Source: Halichondria panicea (Eukaryota; Porifera; Demospongiae; Suberitida; Halichondriidae). Taken from it: a DNA stretch of 64,000 nucleotides. The stretch is taken from assembly GCF_963675165.1 (NCBI RefSeq), contig NC_087377.1:18063018-18127017 (forward strand), given 5' to 3'. The notes under the pieces are model-generated. The model ran no database searches. It was given only the letters and a program-made list of their open reading frames with translations, and was not told where the DNA came from. The position numbers were made by a program, and so were the translations under genes. Positions 28,898-43,500 of this stretch are shown piece after piece (position 1 is the stretch's first letter; the number at the start of each line of letters is the position of its first letter).

Positions 28898-29167
28898 CTC
28901 CAAATCGGCAGTAATATCAAATTTGTAGCTCTAGACAGACCTTCGTGTTTCTTGCTCACTTTCTTTGCTTGCCAAGTTAAAAAGCTAAAGTCTGGTGGCG
29001 ATCTTTACCGAAAGCAAAATAATCAAGTATCCAGCCATTAAATTTCGAGGGCGGCATTAAAACTAACAACCACACTAACCTCGGGGGCGTCTTTTTTTCA
29101 TTATCTTTTCAGTGCAAAATTTTATTAACATTAAAAGGGAAGAAGCAGGGAATAATATATACACAGA
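28898..29167. promoter_or_regulatory. GGH upstream region
   Basis: 270 bp between the GGH start and the CTNNBL1 stop. Motif GAGGGCGGC at 29047-29055 in the context AAATTTCGAGGGCGGCATTA, about 150 bp upstream of the GGH ATG. Confidence 0.45.
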
Positions 29168-30850
29168 TCATGGTAATAGTTTGTCGGCTAGTTGATTGAG
29201 TGTCTTTGTTGTATCAGCATCTCCCAGACTGACAGCATATTCTCTCAGTACTTGCTGTATGGCCTCGAGGCTCTCCCCATGGACACCTAGTAGAGTCACC
29301 ACTCTCTCCCGTATGCTCCCCTTCTCACACAAGCACAGCTCTGCCAACACATAGTCAACCATCTGCAGTGTATAGAGACCAGCATCTAATCGAGCCAGAT
29401 ACACGTCTTCTTCATCCTCCCCTCCGACAGACACTTCCTTGAGACGACGGGAGTAGCTGAAGTGAAGTTCAACCAATCGCTCAACTTTCTCGTGATCTCT
29501 CTCCAGGAACTTGCCAATGAGACGCTCTCGTCCTGCGCCCGTTGTTACGTTCTGAAACAAGGCAGCCACAATCGAACAAACATGCTCCTCGTGCTCACTC
29601 TTACTAGTGCCAACTTTCTTGGATTTCTTTGGTGTCTTCATGAAGCAAGGGAACAGACTTCTCAGTCCGTACACTTCCACAAATTTGTTGCAGTTGTCGG
29701 CCCCTTTGGGTGTGCTGAGGGAATAGTTGAGTACCTTGAGAGCACTGTTTCCTGACATCTTCTTCTCCTTGAGCATGAGTATCATCAGCTGTAGTCCTTC
29801 CCCTTTCAGAAACCGTTCTCTGTTGGGACTGAACATAAGGGCAGCACACAGGCAGTCAAACAGGTTCTCCATGAGCTCTATCTCGTCCAATCCACCGGGG
29901 TCCCTGCGCTTGTAGTAGGCCAAAGCTTGTAGCAATACATCGATACCATCTTTCTCTCCTAGCAATCGTTGGTTGGTTTCGTGTCCTTGCAGCATTATAG
30001 CAAGTATTTCAGACGCATAGAGTTTGTTAGGATCGTAGGATCGTATGCGTACTCTCTTGAGTAGCCACACTAGTAGACCTTGTTCCCCGGCTGCTAGCAT
30101 TACCTCGTTGTTACGTACTTCACACATATTCTCGAGTATAGACAAACTGTTGTAGACTCCCTCTCCCTCTTCTTTGCTACGCTCATCCAAACGCTCGAGG
30201 TTGGTCACCAGCAAGGCAATCACCTGAGAGTGTGGGTATGGGTACTGTACACAATGAACACTCAATACCTGTTCCACTAGTAGAGCATCCACTAGTCCCT
30301 CTGCCTCCTCCTGATTCTCTGAGAGAGTGTCAACATCAGTCAGCTCTTGAAGTAGGTCCACCACAGTGAGGGAGATGTCAGTGTTGTCATGACCCAGGAG
30401 ACCTAGCAGAGTAACCAGCACACGAGTCTCCACAAGCACAGGATAATACTCGGGTACGGTGGCAATGATATGCAGCTTCTGTAACTCATCGTTCAGCTCC
30501 AATTCACTCTCCATGAATTTCTCAGGCAGATCTGGGAACTTGATACGCATCTCTTGGTTACGTAGAACTTTCTTCTCTAATGACAGGAGCATTCTCTTGA
30601 CTCCCCCAGCCTCCAGGACCTCCACTACACGCGGGGACACAGAGAGAGTGAGTTATATCAGTAGCAGCACACAAACACACTTACATGGCTCTTCATCATC
30701 ATCATCAATATTCTGCAGCAGCAGTAGTTTCTCCTGATCACTAAGTCCGTTCCCCTCTGCCTTGCTTGTCTTGGAAGGCCTTGATTCGTCTCTCTCTTCC
30801 AGGGAATGTTTCCCTAACGGCTGAAAGGAGAGCAGTTCGTCCAAATCCAT
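29168..30850 (-). CDS. CTNNBL1: Beta-catenin-like protein 1
   Basis: Three exons: 30685-30850, 30269-30624 and 29168-30223. The sum is 1,578 nt, giving 525 residues (human 563). CTNNBL1 is a nuclear armadillo-fold partner of the Prp19/CDC5L spliceosomal complex. The N-terminus MDLDELLSFQP matches MDVGELLSYQP of human; conserved blocks include RIKFPDLPEKFMESELELND, LLGHDNTDISLTVVDLLQEL, RERFLKGEGLQLMILMLKEK and KKVGTSKSEHEEHVCSIVAA. The intron 30224-30268 is only 45 nt, a multiple of three with no stop, so reading through it also stays open. It is accepted as an intron because the family sequence is contiguous across it. The start at 30850 is chosen by homology. Confidence 0.96.
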
Positions 30851-31204
30851 TGCAGCATGCAGTGCAAACTTTACTGACTCTAAATAATGCACACCCACAA
30901 GGACCTTTGACCCTGTCCTGTTCTGAAATGCATTTGACCTTTAACCTTCACTCCATGTGGACTAGACTAGCAGCCCCTCCCCTCTTTTACTAACCCGTCA
31001 TGTGATAGCTGATCCAGCTAGCTACACACAGTATACAAGCCTTGGCTAGCTAGTGTCCTGCTCTTCTGGACTGTTACTGGAGATAACTGCTCTCTACACA
31101 GCCAAGCAAGGAAGTGAGTGTGTGGATGTACTCTGCTATGATTGCTGGTGGGGGGTGGGCATTGGTTGAATCCTTGTTATTATGATTAATATCGTCTCTA
31201 TAGA
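30851..31204. promoter_or_regulatory. Bidirectional promoter region, CTNNBL1/WASHC2
   Basis: 354 bp between divergent ATGs. On the + side a 5' UTR intron is likely: a GTGAGT donor near 31114 and TCTATAG immediately before the WASHC2 ATG. No TATA box seen. Confidence 0.5.
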
Positions 31205-32933
31205 ATGTCAGCCCCGCCCCCTCCACCTCCACCACCACCCCCTCCACCGCCCCCACCACCACCTCCACCAGGGATTGGTAGTAGTCCGCCCCCACCACCA
31301 CCCACACTTGCTCCCCCGGCCCCCACTGCTGCCCCTGTGGACACACCCCCTTCTGTTGAGGTATTAAAGAGTTTTATTAATGGATAATAATGACGTGTAT
31401 TTACTTACAGACGGGCCATGTTGCCCCTAGCAACAGCGGAGGGGACACAGTGAAGTCCTGGGAGCGCCCGTGGTCCATCACTGAGCTCAAGAATGGGTCA
31501 TCACAATGGACTCTGGCTAATGATGCCGGGGTGAGGGGGTGTACTGTGTAACTAGTGTGTACTGTGTAGCTAGTGTGTACTGTGTAACTAGTGTGTACTG
31601 TGTAGCTAGTGTGTAGGGTGAGGGGGTGTATTGTGTAGCGAGTGTGTAGGGTGAGGGGGTGTATTGTGTAGCTAGTGTGTAGGGTGAGGGGGTGTATTGT
31701 GTAGTGAGTGTGTACTGTATCCATGTAGTTAATAGCTGATGTGTGTACATGTACAGATCAGAGTGGGCTATTGGCTGGTAGCATCTGCTGCAGTCTGCAT
31801 GCCCACCAGCCATTGTTTGTTTACCCTTCCATTTGATCCACTGATAACCACTGTACTGACACTGTACTGTACTGTACTGACACTGTACTGTACTGTACTG
31901 TACTGTACTGTACTGTACTGTATTGCAGATGCTGCTCTACTTGAAAGAGTTTTCTGAGCGTATGAAGACCAAGACTCATGAACTGGAGAAGCAAGTGGAT
32001 ACTCTACTCTTTGAGGCTAAGGTAGTTACTCCACTAAGAGAGAGAACCTGCAGACCCAGTGTACTATAGTGTAGCTGTTGTTCATGGTCTGCTATTGATA
32101 GCTGCAGTATAGAGTGTTAGAGACAGGTAGCATTGATGCTACTACTGTACCAGTCTACTGTATATAGGGCACGGACACTCGGATGAACAACGTTATCAAC
32201 GATTTTCTGATGTTGTCAAACATCCAATTTGTTGAAAATGTAAGCTCACTAATAATTATTCTATTCTAGTGTATTTTATTGACTTCTTGACCCCTAGCGT
32301 GTGTGGGACGAGGCGGACAAGGAAACTGAACAACCACAAGAGAAAACAGAGCAAGAGAAACAAGTGGAGATGGTTAGTAATCTCTCCCAGTAATCTCTGA
32401 TCTCTAGTAATCCCTCTGACATGTGCAGGAGAAGGCACGTGATGGTAGGCAAGCTGAGATTACTGACCGCATTAAAACAGCGCTGGCTTGTGGACTAAAA
32501 GTGCTGGACGAAGCATTTGAAACACTCACAGTCAACCCTGAAGGTACTAATAGACTAACCCTAGTTCTTACAAGATGGTGTGTTTAGATCCACTATTGCT
32601 TTCTGGCCCAACTCTTCCATATTTGAAAGAAAACCATGGGCTATAGTCTTCGTGTTTTCTCTGAAATTAGCCTGTTTGATAGCCAGCTTTGACTGCATGC
32701 CCATAACTCTTGATAGCCAGATTTGACTGCCATTAACTCTATAAAATGAAATCTGAATTTGGACAATCCCAACTAGGATTACAGTGGACTTGCAGAATAG
32801 GTGTGGCTTAGTGGTTAGGGTGGTGGCTTTGTAGATCGCATGATAGATAAGGCGTGGGTTCGATTCCCTCCTGACGACTTTTCTTTATTTCTTTACAAGT
32901 AACCCTCATGAACACACACCCCCCCAACACACA

Positions 32934-32974
<41 letters not shown>

Positions 32975-35900
32975 ACGCAGAGGACGAAGACGATCTTGAG
33001 GAGAGCTACACTGCAGACCAGGAACTACTGCTTGAACCCCGTGACCCCTATGCCCTGCGCTCTCTCCCCCATCGTATTGGTACCACTGCATTCCTATCAG
33101 AGGATGATATCGGACTACAGGAAGTGGTTTCAGAGGATGAGGGAAATGAAGCTGGTCTCTATGATACTGACGATGACGATGAGGTGAGTGTGTAGTGTGA
33201 GGGTGTGGAGTGGGAGTGTGGAGTGTGAGGGATAGTGTGTGTGGAGTGGGTGTAACTGATGCATCTATACAGGAGAGAGGAGAGGTCACTGGAGGTCTGG
33301 CTGATGATGTGAGTGATAGCTTCGTCTACACTAGAGCATCTTTGAACGGCTAGTTCCGTTGGTCCAATAACGTTATCTGAAAGCTTTCAGATGATCGTGT
33401 TAAAATAAAAATTCTATTCTGGACCTGTTTTTGAGGGCTATAAAAATAGGAATTTATGGCCCATTCGGGATTTGAGTATCCTTCTAAGCGTTCAGAAAAT
33501 CCTAACATTTTAGTCAGAGCCGATTCTAGTATACTCTCCCCTGTCATTAGGTGTTGTCTGCTAGTGATGATGGCCTGTTCCCGGACAGTGAGAGTGAGGC
33601 TGGCTTCAGTGATGAGGGGACAGGGGGTGGGCTGGTGGACACCACACCCACTGACTCCACTGACCAGGTAACAAGCACTAATGAGGCTGCCCCTGTAATT
33701 ACCCACACCCCAGGAGAGCTCTGAGGAAGAAGAGGTCAACGACCTACAGGCAGAGTTAGCGGCAAGACTGGGGGTCGGGAATAAGCCCCCCCAGGAGGAT
33801 GATGATGGATGGGGCTCCGAGAATGAGACAAAGAAAAAGAAGAAACCAAAAAAGAAGAAGAATAAACGAGAGAGGACGGCCAGTAAAGTATCACATGATC
33901 CATCATCAACATCACATGATCTCCCACCATCAAGAAGTGCAGGGGATCTGTTTGCCCCCTCGGATGATGAGCTACCCCCAGAGGAGGGCGGTGGTTTATT
34001 CGCTGGTACAGGGGTCAAGTTTGACACAGAGGGGGAGTCCCCTCGTCATGACCTCGAGGCCAGCATTGCAAGCACCAAATCAGGTAATCTATTATTGAGT
34101 ATATAATAACTTCAGTCAATTTCTACAGTAAACATCATCAAGAGTTCATTCATAGCTTCTCTGGAGCCCATTCAAATAATGTGTTTGATGATTGAGATAC
34201 TTATGATGATATGCTGTGTGTGTGTACAGGTAGTTCTCTCGGTAAGAAGAAGCGTCCTGCTGGAGCAGTGCCCATGTTTGGTGGTGGAGGGGGTGGTCTC
34301 TTTGATGAGAGTGACGATGAAGGTACACTATTGTCACTAACTACACTACACAAACCATGTTTGTGTCTACAGCTCCTCCTATTGAGAAACCATCAGTAAA
34401 GGCAACAAAGAGCAAACCAAAGACAAGTAGTTCTGACTTGTTTGGAGAAGATGAGGACGACTGGATGACCACACCCACCATCCATGAGGCCACACCCACA
34501 CCAGCCGAGGCCACACCCACCACAGAACCCAGGAAGAAGGTATTATTGTGTATTGTGTGCATGTATTAAGCCACACCCACAGAAGCCAGTGGGCGGAGTC
34601 TCTTTGTTCGGAGATGCTTTAACTGCCTCCTTGACTAGCCCGCCACTCACTCGGAAGTCAGAGGTCAAATCATCAGGGGGTGGGCTGTTTAGTGATGAAG
34701 ATACTGACGGAGCTATCGACCAATTAGATTCTTCCAAGGAGCCAACAGACCTGTTCCTAGGGGAGGATTTGTTTGGAGCCCCGCCCACTGTCACGCCCCC
34801 TACTGATACAAGGTACGTCAACTCTCCTGTGTGTGTGTGTGTGTGTGTGTGTGATGTGCCTCCCGCCCACACCACAGAAGGAAGAAGCCAGCCGGAGCAG
34901 TCGCGTTGTTTGGTGGAGCTGATCTATTTGGTACCAGTCAACCAACTGAGACCATACCCACTGAACCTCCTAAAGCCGCTAAGAAGCCATCCAAAAGCTC
35001 AGGTTTATTCAACGAAGATCTCGATGGTGAAGACATTTTCACTTTCTCACCACCCGACAAGAAGGACAAGAAAGCCAAGTAAGATCCCACCCACACACAC
35101 AACCCTCACATGTTACACACCCTCACAGGGACAAGGTGAAGCCAGACAAATCTCGTACGACACTTAGCCACTCCCTCTTCACTAGTACGGAGGAGGAGGA
35201 GCCTGACTTGTTTGCTACGCCCACTAAACCACCCCCCACAAAGCAACCTCCCAGGGAGACGGACGACTTGTTTGGAGATCTTGATAGTCCAGGTACATAC
35301 AAGTTAAATAGAGCATTTGTGAACGTCCATAACTTTAGTTTCGTTGGTCCAATGACATTAATTTTATAATTTTCTGAAAACTTCGAAAGAGACATTTCAA
35401 ATGATGTGTTTAAATCTAAAAGTTCATTGGAACCCTAATTTGTCATTTTTCGGCCTTGGACCATGGGCTATTATCCATGGTATCGCCGAATTGGCAAATA
35501 CTTTTATCTCTCAAATATGATTTTTGATGACACTATTTGAACTTATTTTTTTCTAAGCTTTCTGAAAATCTTAAAAAATTTGACATTAGATCCACAGAAT
35601 ACAAGTTATGGCAGCCAAAAGAATCCCCAAACCATCAGTTGTAGTTGAACATCTTTCAACAGCCTTAACTTGAGTATCGTTGATCCAATGTCAAAAATTT
35701 TATGATTTTTAGAAAAATACCTTTCAAATGATGTGTTTAAATCCAAATTTTCGTCAGGGCCCTAATTTGTCCTTTTTCGGCCTTGGACCATTGCCAAATT
35801 GGCAAATACTTTTATCTCTCAAATATAAACGATGACACCATTTAAAAGGTCTCTTTCTAAGCTTTTATAAAATCATAAAATGGTTGAAATTGGATGCACA

Positions 35901-37506
35901 GAATTCAAGTTATGGCTGTTGAAAGAGTAAATTTCGTCGGGGGCCCTATTTTTTGGCATTGAATCATGGGCTATTATCCGGAAAATATTTTTATCTCTCA
36001 AATATGAACTTTGATGACACCATTTGCTTTCTAAGCTTTCAGAAAATCATAAAATCGTTTGAATTTGGACCATCAAAACTCTAGTTACGGAAGTCAAGGT
36101 ACTGTATGTGTCTAACTATCTCTCTGCATGTGTGCAGATGGTGACAACTTCTTTGAGAGAAGTTCCAAACCAGCAGCAGACAAGAAGCCACCAGCTCCAG
36201 TAGTCAAGGCTGATATTGAACACAGGGAAAGCAGTGATGATCTGTTTGGATCACCTCCTAGTCAACCATCAGACACTCTCTCTAAACCTGTTGAGAAGCC
36301 CCCCACTAGCAGCAGCAAGACTATTGACTCATTGTTTGGGCAGTCTCCTCCTCCATTGAGCAGCTCACCTACTGATGACCTGTTTGGATCACCTCCCATC
36401 AGCACACCATCTGCTAAACCACCTCCTAAACTAGTGGCCACTAGTAAGCCCCCTCTCAGAGGTAGCTCTCCAGATGATGACCTGTTTGGACCTCCTCTCA
36501 AACCAACGTCAGCCAAAGATGGGCTTTTTGATACGATACAACCTCAACCAGTTAAACCAGTGACTAGCAAACCAGCAGAGCCTACAGTGGCCCCCAAGCC
36601 TGTGGGGAAACCCCCCACACCACCCCCCACCAAGAAGCAGTCCCCCCCTCCCACTAAGAGTAAGAATAGTGGAAGAGGAGATCTCTTTGAAGACTCTTCT
36701 GATGATGATCTCTTCTCCAGCAAACCCCCCAGAGAGTCAGGACCCCCCACACAGACAGTGAGTATCAGTACAGTACAGCTACTAGTCATTACCCCCCCCA
36801 CACACACACACACACACACACACATTAGGAGAAGACCTCCCCTGTTCCTGTCAGACGCAAACCAGTCGGTGCAGTCTCTTTGTTTGGAGGTGTTGATCCT
36901 TTTGGAGCTGCAGGACCAAAGTCACCAGGTCTCAAGTCACCTGACCTACGACCAATCAGGAAGAGCCTTGGTGAGTTACATAGTGACACTGTGTGTGTGG
37001 GTGTTGATGATGCGTGGGTGTACACAGAGAGCAGTGGATTGTTTGGAGAGAGCACTGAAGAGCCGGCTAGTAGGAAGGTAGCAGCGGTAAGCGCAGTGTG
37101 TGTGTGTGTGTGTGTGTATGTGTGTGTGTGTGGGTGTGTGGGTGTGTGGGTGTGTGTGTATTGAGTGGATGTATTGTTGTACCCTCTCCTTCAGCCGACA
37201 GTGTCTAGGAAGCCAACACGATCCTCACAATCTACCAGTTCCCTAGAGAACTCACTGCCATCACCCTCTAAACTCAAGGTAAGAGCTCCTACTAGTGTAG
37301 CTGCTATTGTGTGGGGTGGTGGGTTTCCTCTGGAAGGTACTTGAGAAGTATTGTTGGTTACACAGTAGCCCTACCAGTGTCCCTAATCCAGCCAAGTGGT
37401 GGGTCTTTGAAGATGTTGGTGTCAGCATAATGACTGCCAATACATTTTCAAGGGCCCAGGAAATACCCAAAAGGAGCTACTAAACAAAAATTATTGCCTT
37501 TAATGT

Positions 37507-37555
<49 letters not shown>

Positions 37556-40500
37556 TGTCTGACTTCCAGGACATCTGTGTGTGCAATGTGATATCATTGA
37601 TCACCTCGGCTATCAACCTAAATTAGCCAGTGGCTAGTAGCATACAGTGTAGCTAGTGAGATGCTGTAACTGAATATCCCCTCTCCCCATGCACTAGGTG
37701 AATCTGAGCATCAACCCCCTGTCCCTGCGTCCTGCTGGGGGGGCAGCCACTAACCCCCTAGGGGGGGCACTGCGTCCTACCACCAAACCCACTAATGAGC
37801 TCTCCCTCTCCTTTGAAGACCCAGTCTCAGTCAACCCTCTCGAGAGTCTCACTAAAGTATGTGCAGTACCATAATCCTGATCTAATTACAGCGCCACTAG
37901 CTCTAATTGTAGGAAATTTGAATATTTCTATAGTACCATAACTCAGAGGAGGTCCCACACAACAGAGTATGCTACATGCAACTATATGACTCTACTGTTG
38001 AATTTTGCTCAGCCTATAATTGCGGGAACTCTTGGTGGTACTAATTGAGGGCGGGAACTCTTGGTGGTACTAATTGAGGGCGGGTTGAGGGCGGGAACTC
38101 TTGGTGGTACTAATTGAGGGCAGGAACTCTTGGTGGTCTAATTGAGATGACCACAGCCTAATTGAGGTACACTCTGTGGTGGTGCCTGATACCTCCTCTG
38201 ACCATACAGTCATTTTAGTAAAGCTTGCAATATTCTGATAAACTTTGCTGCAACCACAGTTGTAACCACATAGACGATTATTAAGCATGGAAAGTTAACA
38301 GCAAGCACTAGTTTTTCTGCACTGCATGTACACTGTACACCATAATGACTTCGCACAGCCTCAGAGAACAGCTCAAACATGCCAATGAAGAGAATGTTGT
38401 ATAAGTGTCCAGGGTTCTCATTAATTCGAGATAACACTATAATTATATACATGTACATATACCCATGTAACTTATTTTCAGCATGCTGTAATGCATGTTG
38501 CTTCCCTTCTCCACTAGCCTATACAACACGGACACTGCCACCCTGCGATGTATATAATTATAGGGAAACTCGCAAAATAATTATAATTAGTATAAAATAA
38601 CCATTCTCAACGAGTTTTATTGGCATATGGAGCTGTTTTCAGAGGCTGTGCTGAAGTCATTCAATGTACGCTTGCTGTTACATAACTGATATTTGACTTG
38701 GTCTTGCTGCTTACTGCATGGTTTAATTATATTCATAATCATGTCCTTCTGTGGTTACAACTGTGGTTGCAGCCAAATTACACAAAATATTGCAAGTTTT
38801 ACTAAAATGACTGTAACTATAGTCACAGTGTTTTTGTGTGGAAAAGTTGGTACTTTTAATGCGCTGTACTCCCCCTTGCTCCTAATTACACGGAGTTTTG
38901 TGGAATAGTTGGTACCCCCTTGTGTTAATGGTACCCCTTGTGTTAATTGCTTTAGGCTGTGTTGTAAAACCCACTATAATTATATGGTAGTAGCAGGTGT
39001 TTCATTCTTGTGGCCTATTAAATTTGGTTACATTTCTGGCATGGCTTGTTAACCAAGAATCTGTCTTATTTGTCTGTTAATAAGTGATTATTCCTTGTAC
39101 AACATTCCCTCCATTATGTGCATGACCTGCTAATACTACCCTGCACAGGACATTGTTAGCAGGTTACACAACTGTGTGTAACCTGCTAATACCCTTAATG
39201 GTGGGATGTAGTGGCATGTACTAGGCCCTGGCAAATTATGCTGGCATGGCATAATTTGGGGCATAATAGGTTAAAATTATGAATTTGGTCAGTTTTGTGC
39301 AGTTCCCTGCTGCTGCTGAACGTGTTTTAAAAGATTCAAGATGTAAAGAATTACATTTGAATCTTCAGTTTTGTTACAAATGTACAATACAACAAGAGAT
39401 AATTTTTGGTTACGATGAAAAAAGATTATTTATGGCACCAATGTGGCCGGGGCATAATGGGTTCTTTCCACAAGCATAATAGGCTGAATTTGGGGCAGTG
39501 CTCAGAAGCATAATAGGCAGAAAAAAAGAGCATAATTTGCCAGCTAGGGCCTAGCATGTACCCAGTGTGCATGCATTGGTTCATTACTTGTGGGGCCAAC
39601 CCTAACTCTCTGTTAGGGGCTCTCATGAGACAGGTGGTGTTGTCAGGCTATTAGCATTGCTATTTGCTTATTTCCTTGTGTATATTTACTGAAAGTGGTC
39701 ACCCTCTTAATTGCATGTGGTCAAGACTAATTAGACTAAGTGCCTTGTGTGGATGCTTTATACTCTGACAAGTGTCTTGTGTGGATGCCTTACTTGACTA
39801 TTTGTTTCCATTGCTAATAATTATAAGCGTGTGCACACTTACAAGATCTGTTTCCATGTGTTACTTGCACTGACTCTGTTGACTGTTTGTGTACTGCTGT
39901 AGATAACTTATTCTCTAGGGGTTACAGGAATGCTACTATAATTATAGTAAGTTGTGTGACCTACTGGCTCCATGCATGCAGTATGATTGTTCTGTATTGT
40001 CAGTAGTGTGCAGGGGGCCACTAGCTCTCTCCCTGAATGCAGCCACCATGGTCAGTAGTGTGCAGGGGGCCACTAGCTCTCTCCCTGAATGCAGCCACCA
40101 TGGTCAGTAGTGTGCAGGGGGCCACTAGCTCTCTCCCTGAATGCAGCCACCATGGTCAGTAGTGTGCAGGGGGCCACTAGCTCTGTGTAGGGTATTAACT
40201 CTCAGACAAAGTTTGTACTTTGTACAATCATTTCCAAAAGCAAATTTGCTACTCTAACTGGTGATGCATGGCAGTCTTGGTGTATACTGTGTAATATGTG
40301 ACAGGCTCTGGGAAAACCAGACTATTGGAGCAGATAGCCTACAGTATAAAATCTCAAATAAAATGTTATTGGTGTATAAGTATCTACAGTCCTTATACTA
40401 CCTCTCTGTAAAATCTGATGCTCTAAATCCAACTCTTTCCATCGAAATGCTTCGTCCAAACTTTCGTTATTACCTTATTTTTCCTAATTGAGCAATCTTT

Positions 40501-43500
40501 GAGAGGCGTTTTCTCGATACTACATTTTATGGCTTCGAGTTTCTAACGCGCATAACTTGGGTATGAAACTAGATATGTGAACACTAAGCATATCATTGTG
40601 TAGGCAATGCTCTGTTCTATCATTTGGTACATTAATTTCACCAACATTTTAGCCTGCTCCAATAGTCTGGTTTTCCCAGAGCCTGTCATATGTGTTTCTA
40701 GGTTTCCATTTCAAGTGAAGTGACAAGGCATGTTGTGTTGTATGCCTCCAGGCTTAATCTTGTGTATATAGGGTTACCCTAGGGCACAGGGTTTGGCAAC
40801 TAAGTATTTCTCTGCATGTGTGGCTTAGTAGATCTTGTGTTTGCATTGCTAAAATGTATTTTTCCTGTGCACACTTATAAGATGTGTTTGTTACTAGCTA
40901 TTATGCAGCTGCATGTTTGTGTCTGCTAACTTGTAAGGGCTGTACAGGATGCATGTTGGAAGGTTACCTATAGCTAGTGGTTTCCTGGATGTATCCACAT
41001 CCCTATATACCTGCATGGTTCCCCAGACTGTCTGCCCCCCCTAGCTCCCATGCAGACCATAGCCCGTACTAGCTATCACACTTATCATTGCCAACTTTGT
41101 TGAGTCTTTGAGGATGTTTAGTAGCTTATGTGATGAGGCTAAATAGGGTTTTGTTGACGGCATGCTAATGGCTGCCAGATAAGTGGGGGAATGAGAGGCT
41201 CCATAAATGTACCCAATGATATGGTGAATTTCCTGCAGTAATGTATTTAGTGTGAAGCCAGGAAGTGATAATTGAGCTCCATTAGCAGTGCTATTCTTGT
41301 GGCCATTTTTGGAGTTCTGTGTATAGTTTCACTTGGCAAGTCCCACACAAATGTCAGGCCCAGGAAATGCTGTACTATAAAAGCAGAGCAGGTCCTCTCA
41401 AGTTTATCATTGCAACTTCTCCTGTTAACCATGAGACTACAACTAGCTCTCCTGCTGGTCGCCCTAGCAACTACGGCTCTTGCCTCCGTCAACTTTAAGG
41501 AGTACGGAACTGAACAAGGTAAACCATTGCACTACTACAGTGTGCCTATACTGTGAACCATCTAATGTACACTTTCCTACTTGCATGCAATGCTTGCTGT
41601 CCACTATATAGCTACTCATGACATCTCTCTCCTTATACAGAGCGACAAGTTGCCATCCAAGCTGCTATAGAAGAGGCCAAAGCTTCCAGCAAAGCACGAT
41701 TAGAGAAGGTCAGCATCCAATCAGATGCAGAGAAACAAGGCAAATACACGGCAGCAAAACTATTGTCCAAGTTTTTCAAGCGAGCTTCAGCCGAGGCCAA
41801 AAAGAATGGAGAAGCTAGACTATTGTACGAACAGATGGTTCATAAAGCTGAGAGGCGGCTCTCAGAGGTGAGGCGCTCATCAATGGCTGCCAGTCAATCC
41901 TCTCAAGACAAAGCAGAGGCCATTGCTCACGAACTATTCCACCCTCCTGGCTCACTGCTTACCAAGCAAGAGATTGCACACATGTGGCAAGAAAGTGGCT
42001 GCCAAGAATTAAGGGAAAAGCCAAGCTGCCAATCGCTGACTATTAACCAGTTCAGGACTATTGATGGAACCTGTAACAATCGTCGCAAGCCATTGTTGGG
42101 TTCAGCTGGGACTATCTTCAAGCGCCTGGCTCCCCCAGAGTATGAGGACGGTGTTAGCTCACTGCGTGGCACTCTACAAAACAGAGGAGGCTTCTTTGAT
42201 TCCCTCACACCATTTGTACCACCGAATCCCAGTCCACGGTTTATCAGCACTACCATTATACAGAATGTTACTAATGATGAGCTCCCCTTCTCCCACCTCC
42301 TCATGCAATGGGGCCAGTTCCTGGACCATGACTTGGACCTATCTCCTGAACTAGAGGCAGAGTGCGAAGGTTGTGAAGCTACAGAGATTTGTGAACCAAT
42401 TAGGGTGGCCGATATTGATAGGAAATTTGGAAAAGGCACTCTCAATGATGGAGAATGTTTGCCACTACGAAGATCGCTGCCAGCCTGTGAACTGGAGCAG
42501 CCACTCAGCTTCTTCCCTCGAGAACAAACTAACGATATCACCTCATTCATTGATGCTTCCATGGTGTATGGTTCTCGTGAAGCTGTTGCTAAAAGCGTAC
42601 GTGCATTCGAGAATGGTCTGCTTCGAGTGGGAAAATCATTCCCCGGTAGTCAGCCGAGTCTGCCAGTAGACACTGAGGACCTAGTTGCATGTATGAATGC
42701 AATGGACTGCTTCTTGTGTGGTGACTTTCGCTGCAATGAACAGATCTCTCTGACTGTGATACACACTTATTGGGTGAGGGAACATAATCGCTGTGCTAGA
42801 GAGTTGGGCACCATTAATCCCCATTGGGAGGACGAGCGTCTTTACCAGGAGTGCAGGAAGATTGTCGGAGCTCTCATTCAGAAGATTACGTATGAAGACT
42901 ACCTTCCTAAAGTGTTTGGAGTGCCAGCATTCAATGACTTTGTTGGTCCCTATCCTGGCTACATGCCTGAGGTTGACCCCGGTGTACCCAACTCCTTCGC
43001 TACCGCTGCCTATCGCTATGGACACAGTCTCATTCGCTCCAAGTTTGATCGTCTAGATGTCAACTATCGCCCCCTTCCCATTGGCCCCCTCAATCTGGTG
43101 GACATGTTCTTCAATCCTGACCAGTTCAGAAAGAGTCTTGGTACAGATCCAATTGCTCGTGGCTGGCTTAATTCAAACTCTCGTAGAATGGACGAATTTA
43201 TGAACAATGTGCTCACATCGCAACTCTTCCAGACGTCCATATCTCCGGGCATGGATCTAGCATCCCTCAACATACAGCGTGGGCGTGATCACGGTCTCCC
43301 ACCTTACACTGTCTTCAGGAACTTCTGTACTCGCCAGTTTGGGCAAGCCAGTCCCTTTGAAAACGATCTTACGTTGGTACGATTTCTGCAATTGTACGGA
43401 ACATTGGACACCCTGGATCTATGGGTTGGTGGATTGGCTGAGGATAGACTACCTGAGTCACTATTGGGAGCTACCTTTGCTTGTATATTTGGCCTCACCT

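Noticed and set aside
31401-31813. Minus-strand frames of about 100 codons with TLHTSYTIHPL units
   Set aside because: They are translations of a minisatellite inside a WASHC2 intron and overlap exon 31411-31530.
32792-32870. Functional tRNA gene at the SINE heads
   Set aside because: A and B boxes are present, but the acceptor stem does not pair and the same non-tRNA tail follows in each copy.
37560-37626. Possible extra WASHC2 exon after CTTCCAG at 37569
   Set aside because: It meets an in-frame stop and has no donor; exons 37195-37278 and 37698-37856 already join in phase.
38070-38908. Two ORFs sharing CGYNCGCS..QNIASFTKMTV
   Set aside because: The likeness is explained by the inverted repeat arms at 38205-38815; neither ORF has a domain or splice partners.
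39279-39479. 66-codon ORF inside the hAT-like element
   Set aside because: No BED finger, DDE or hATC dimerisation motif; the element is only 332 bp, so it is a deleted copy without transposase.
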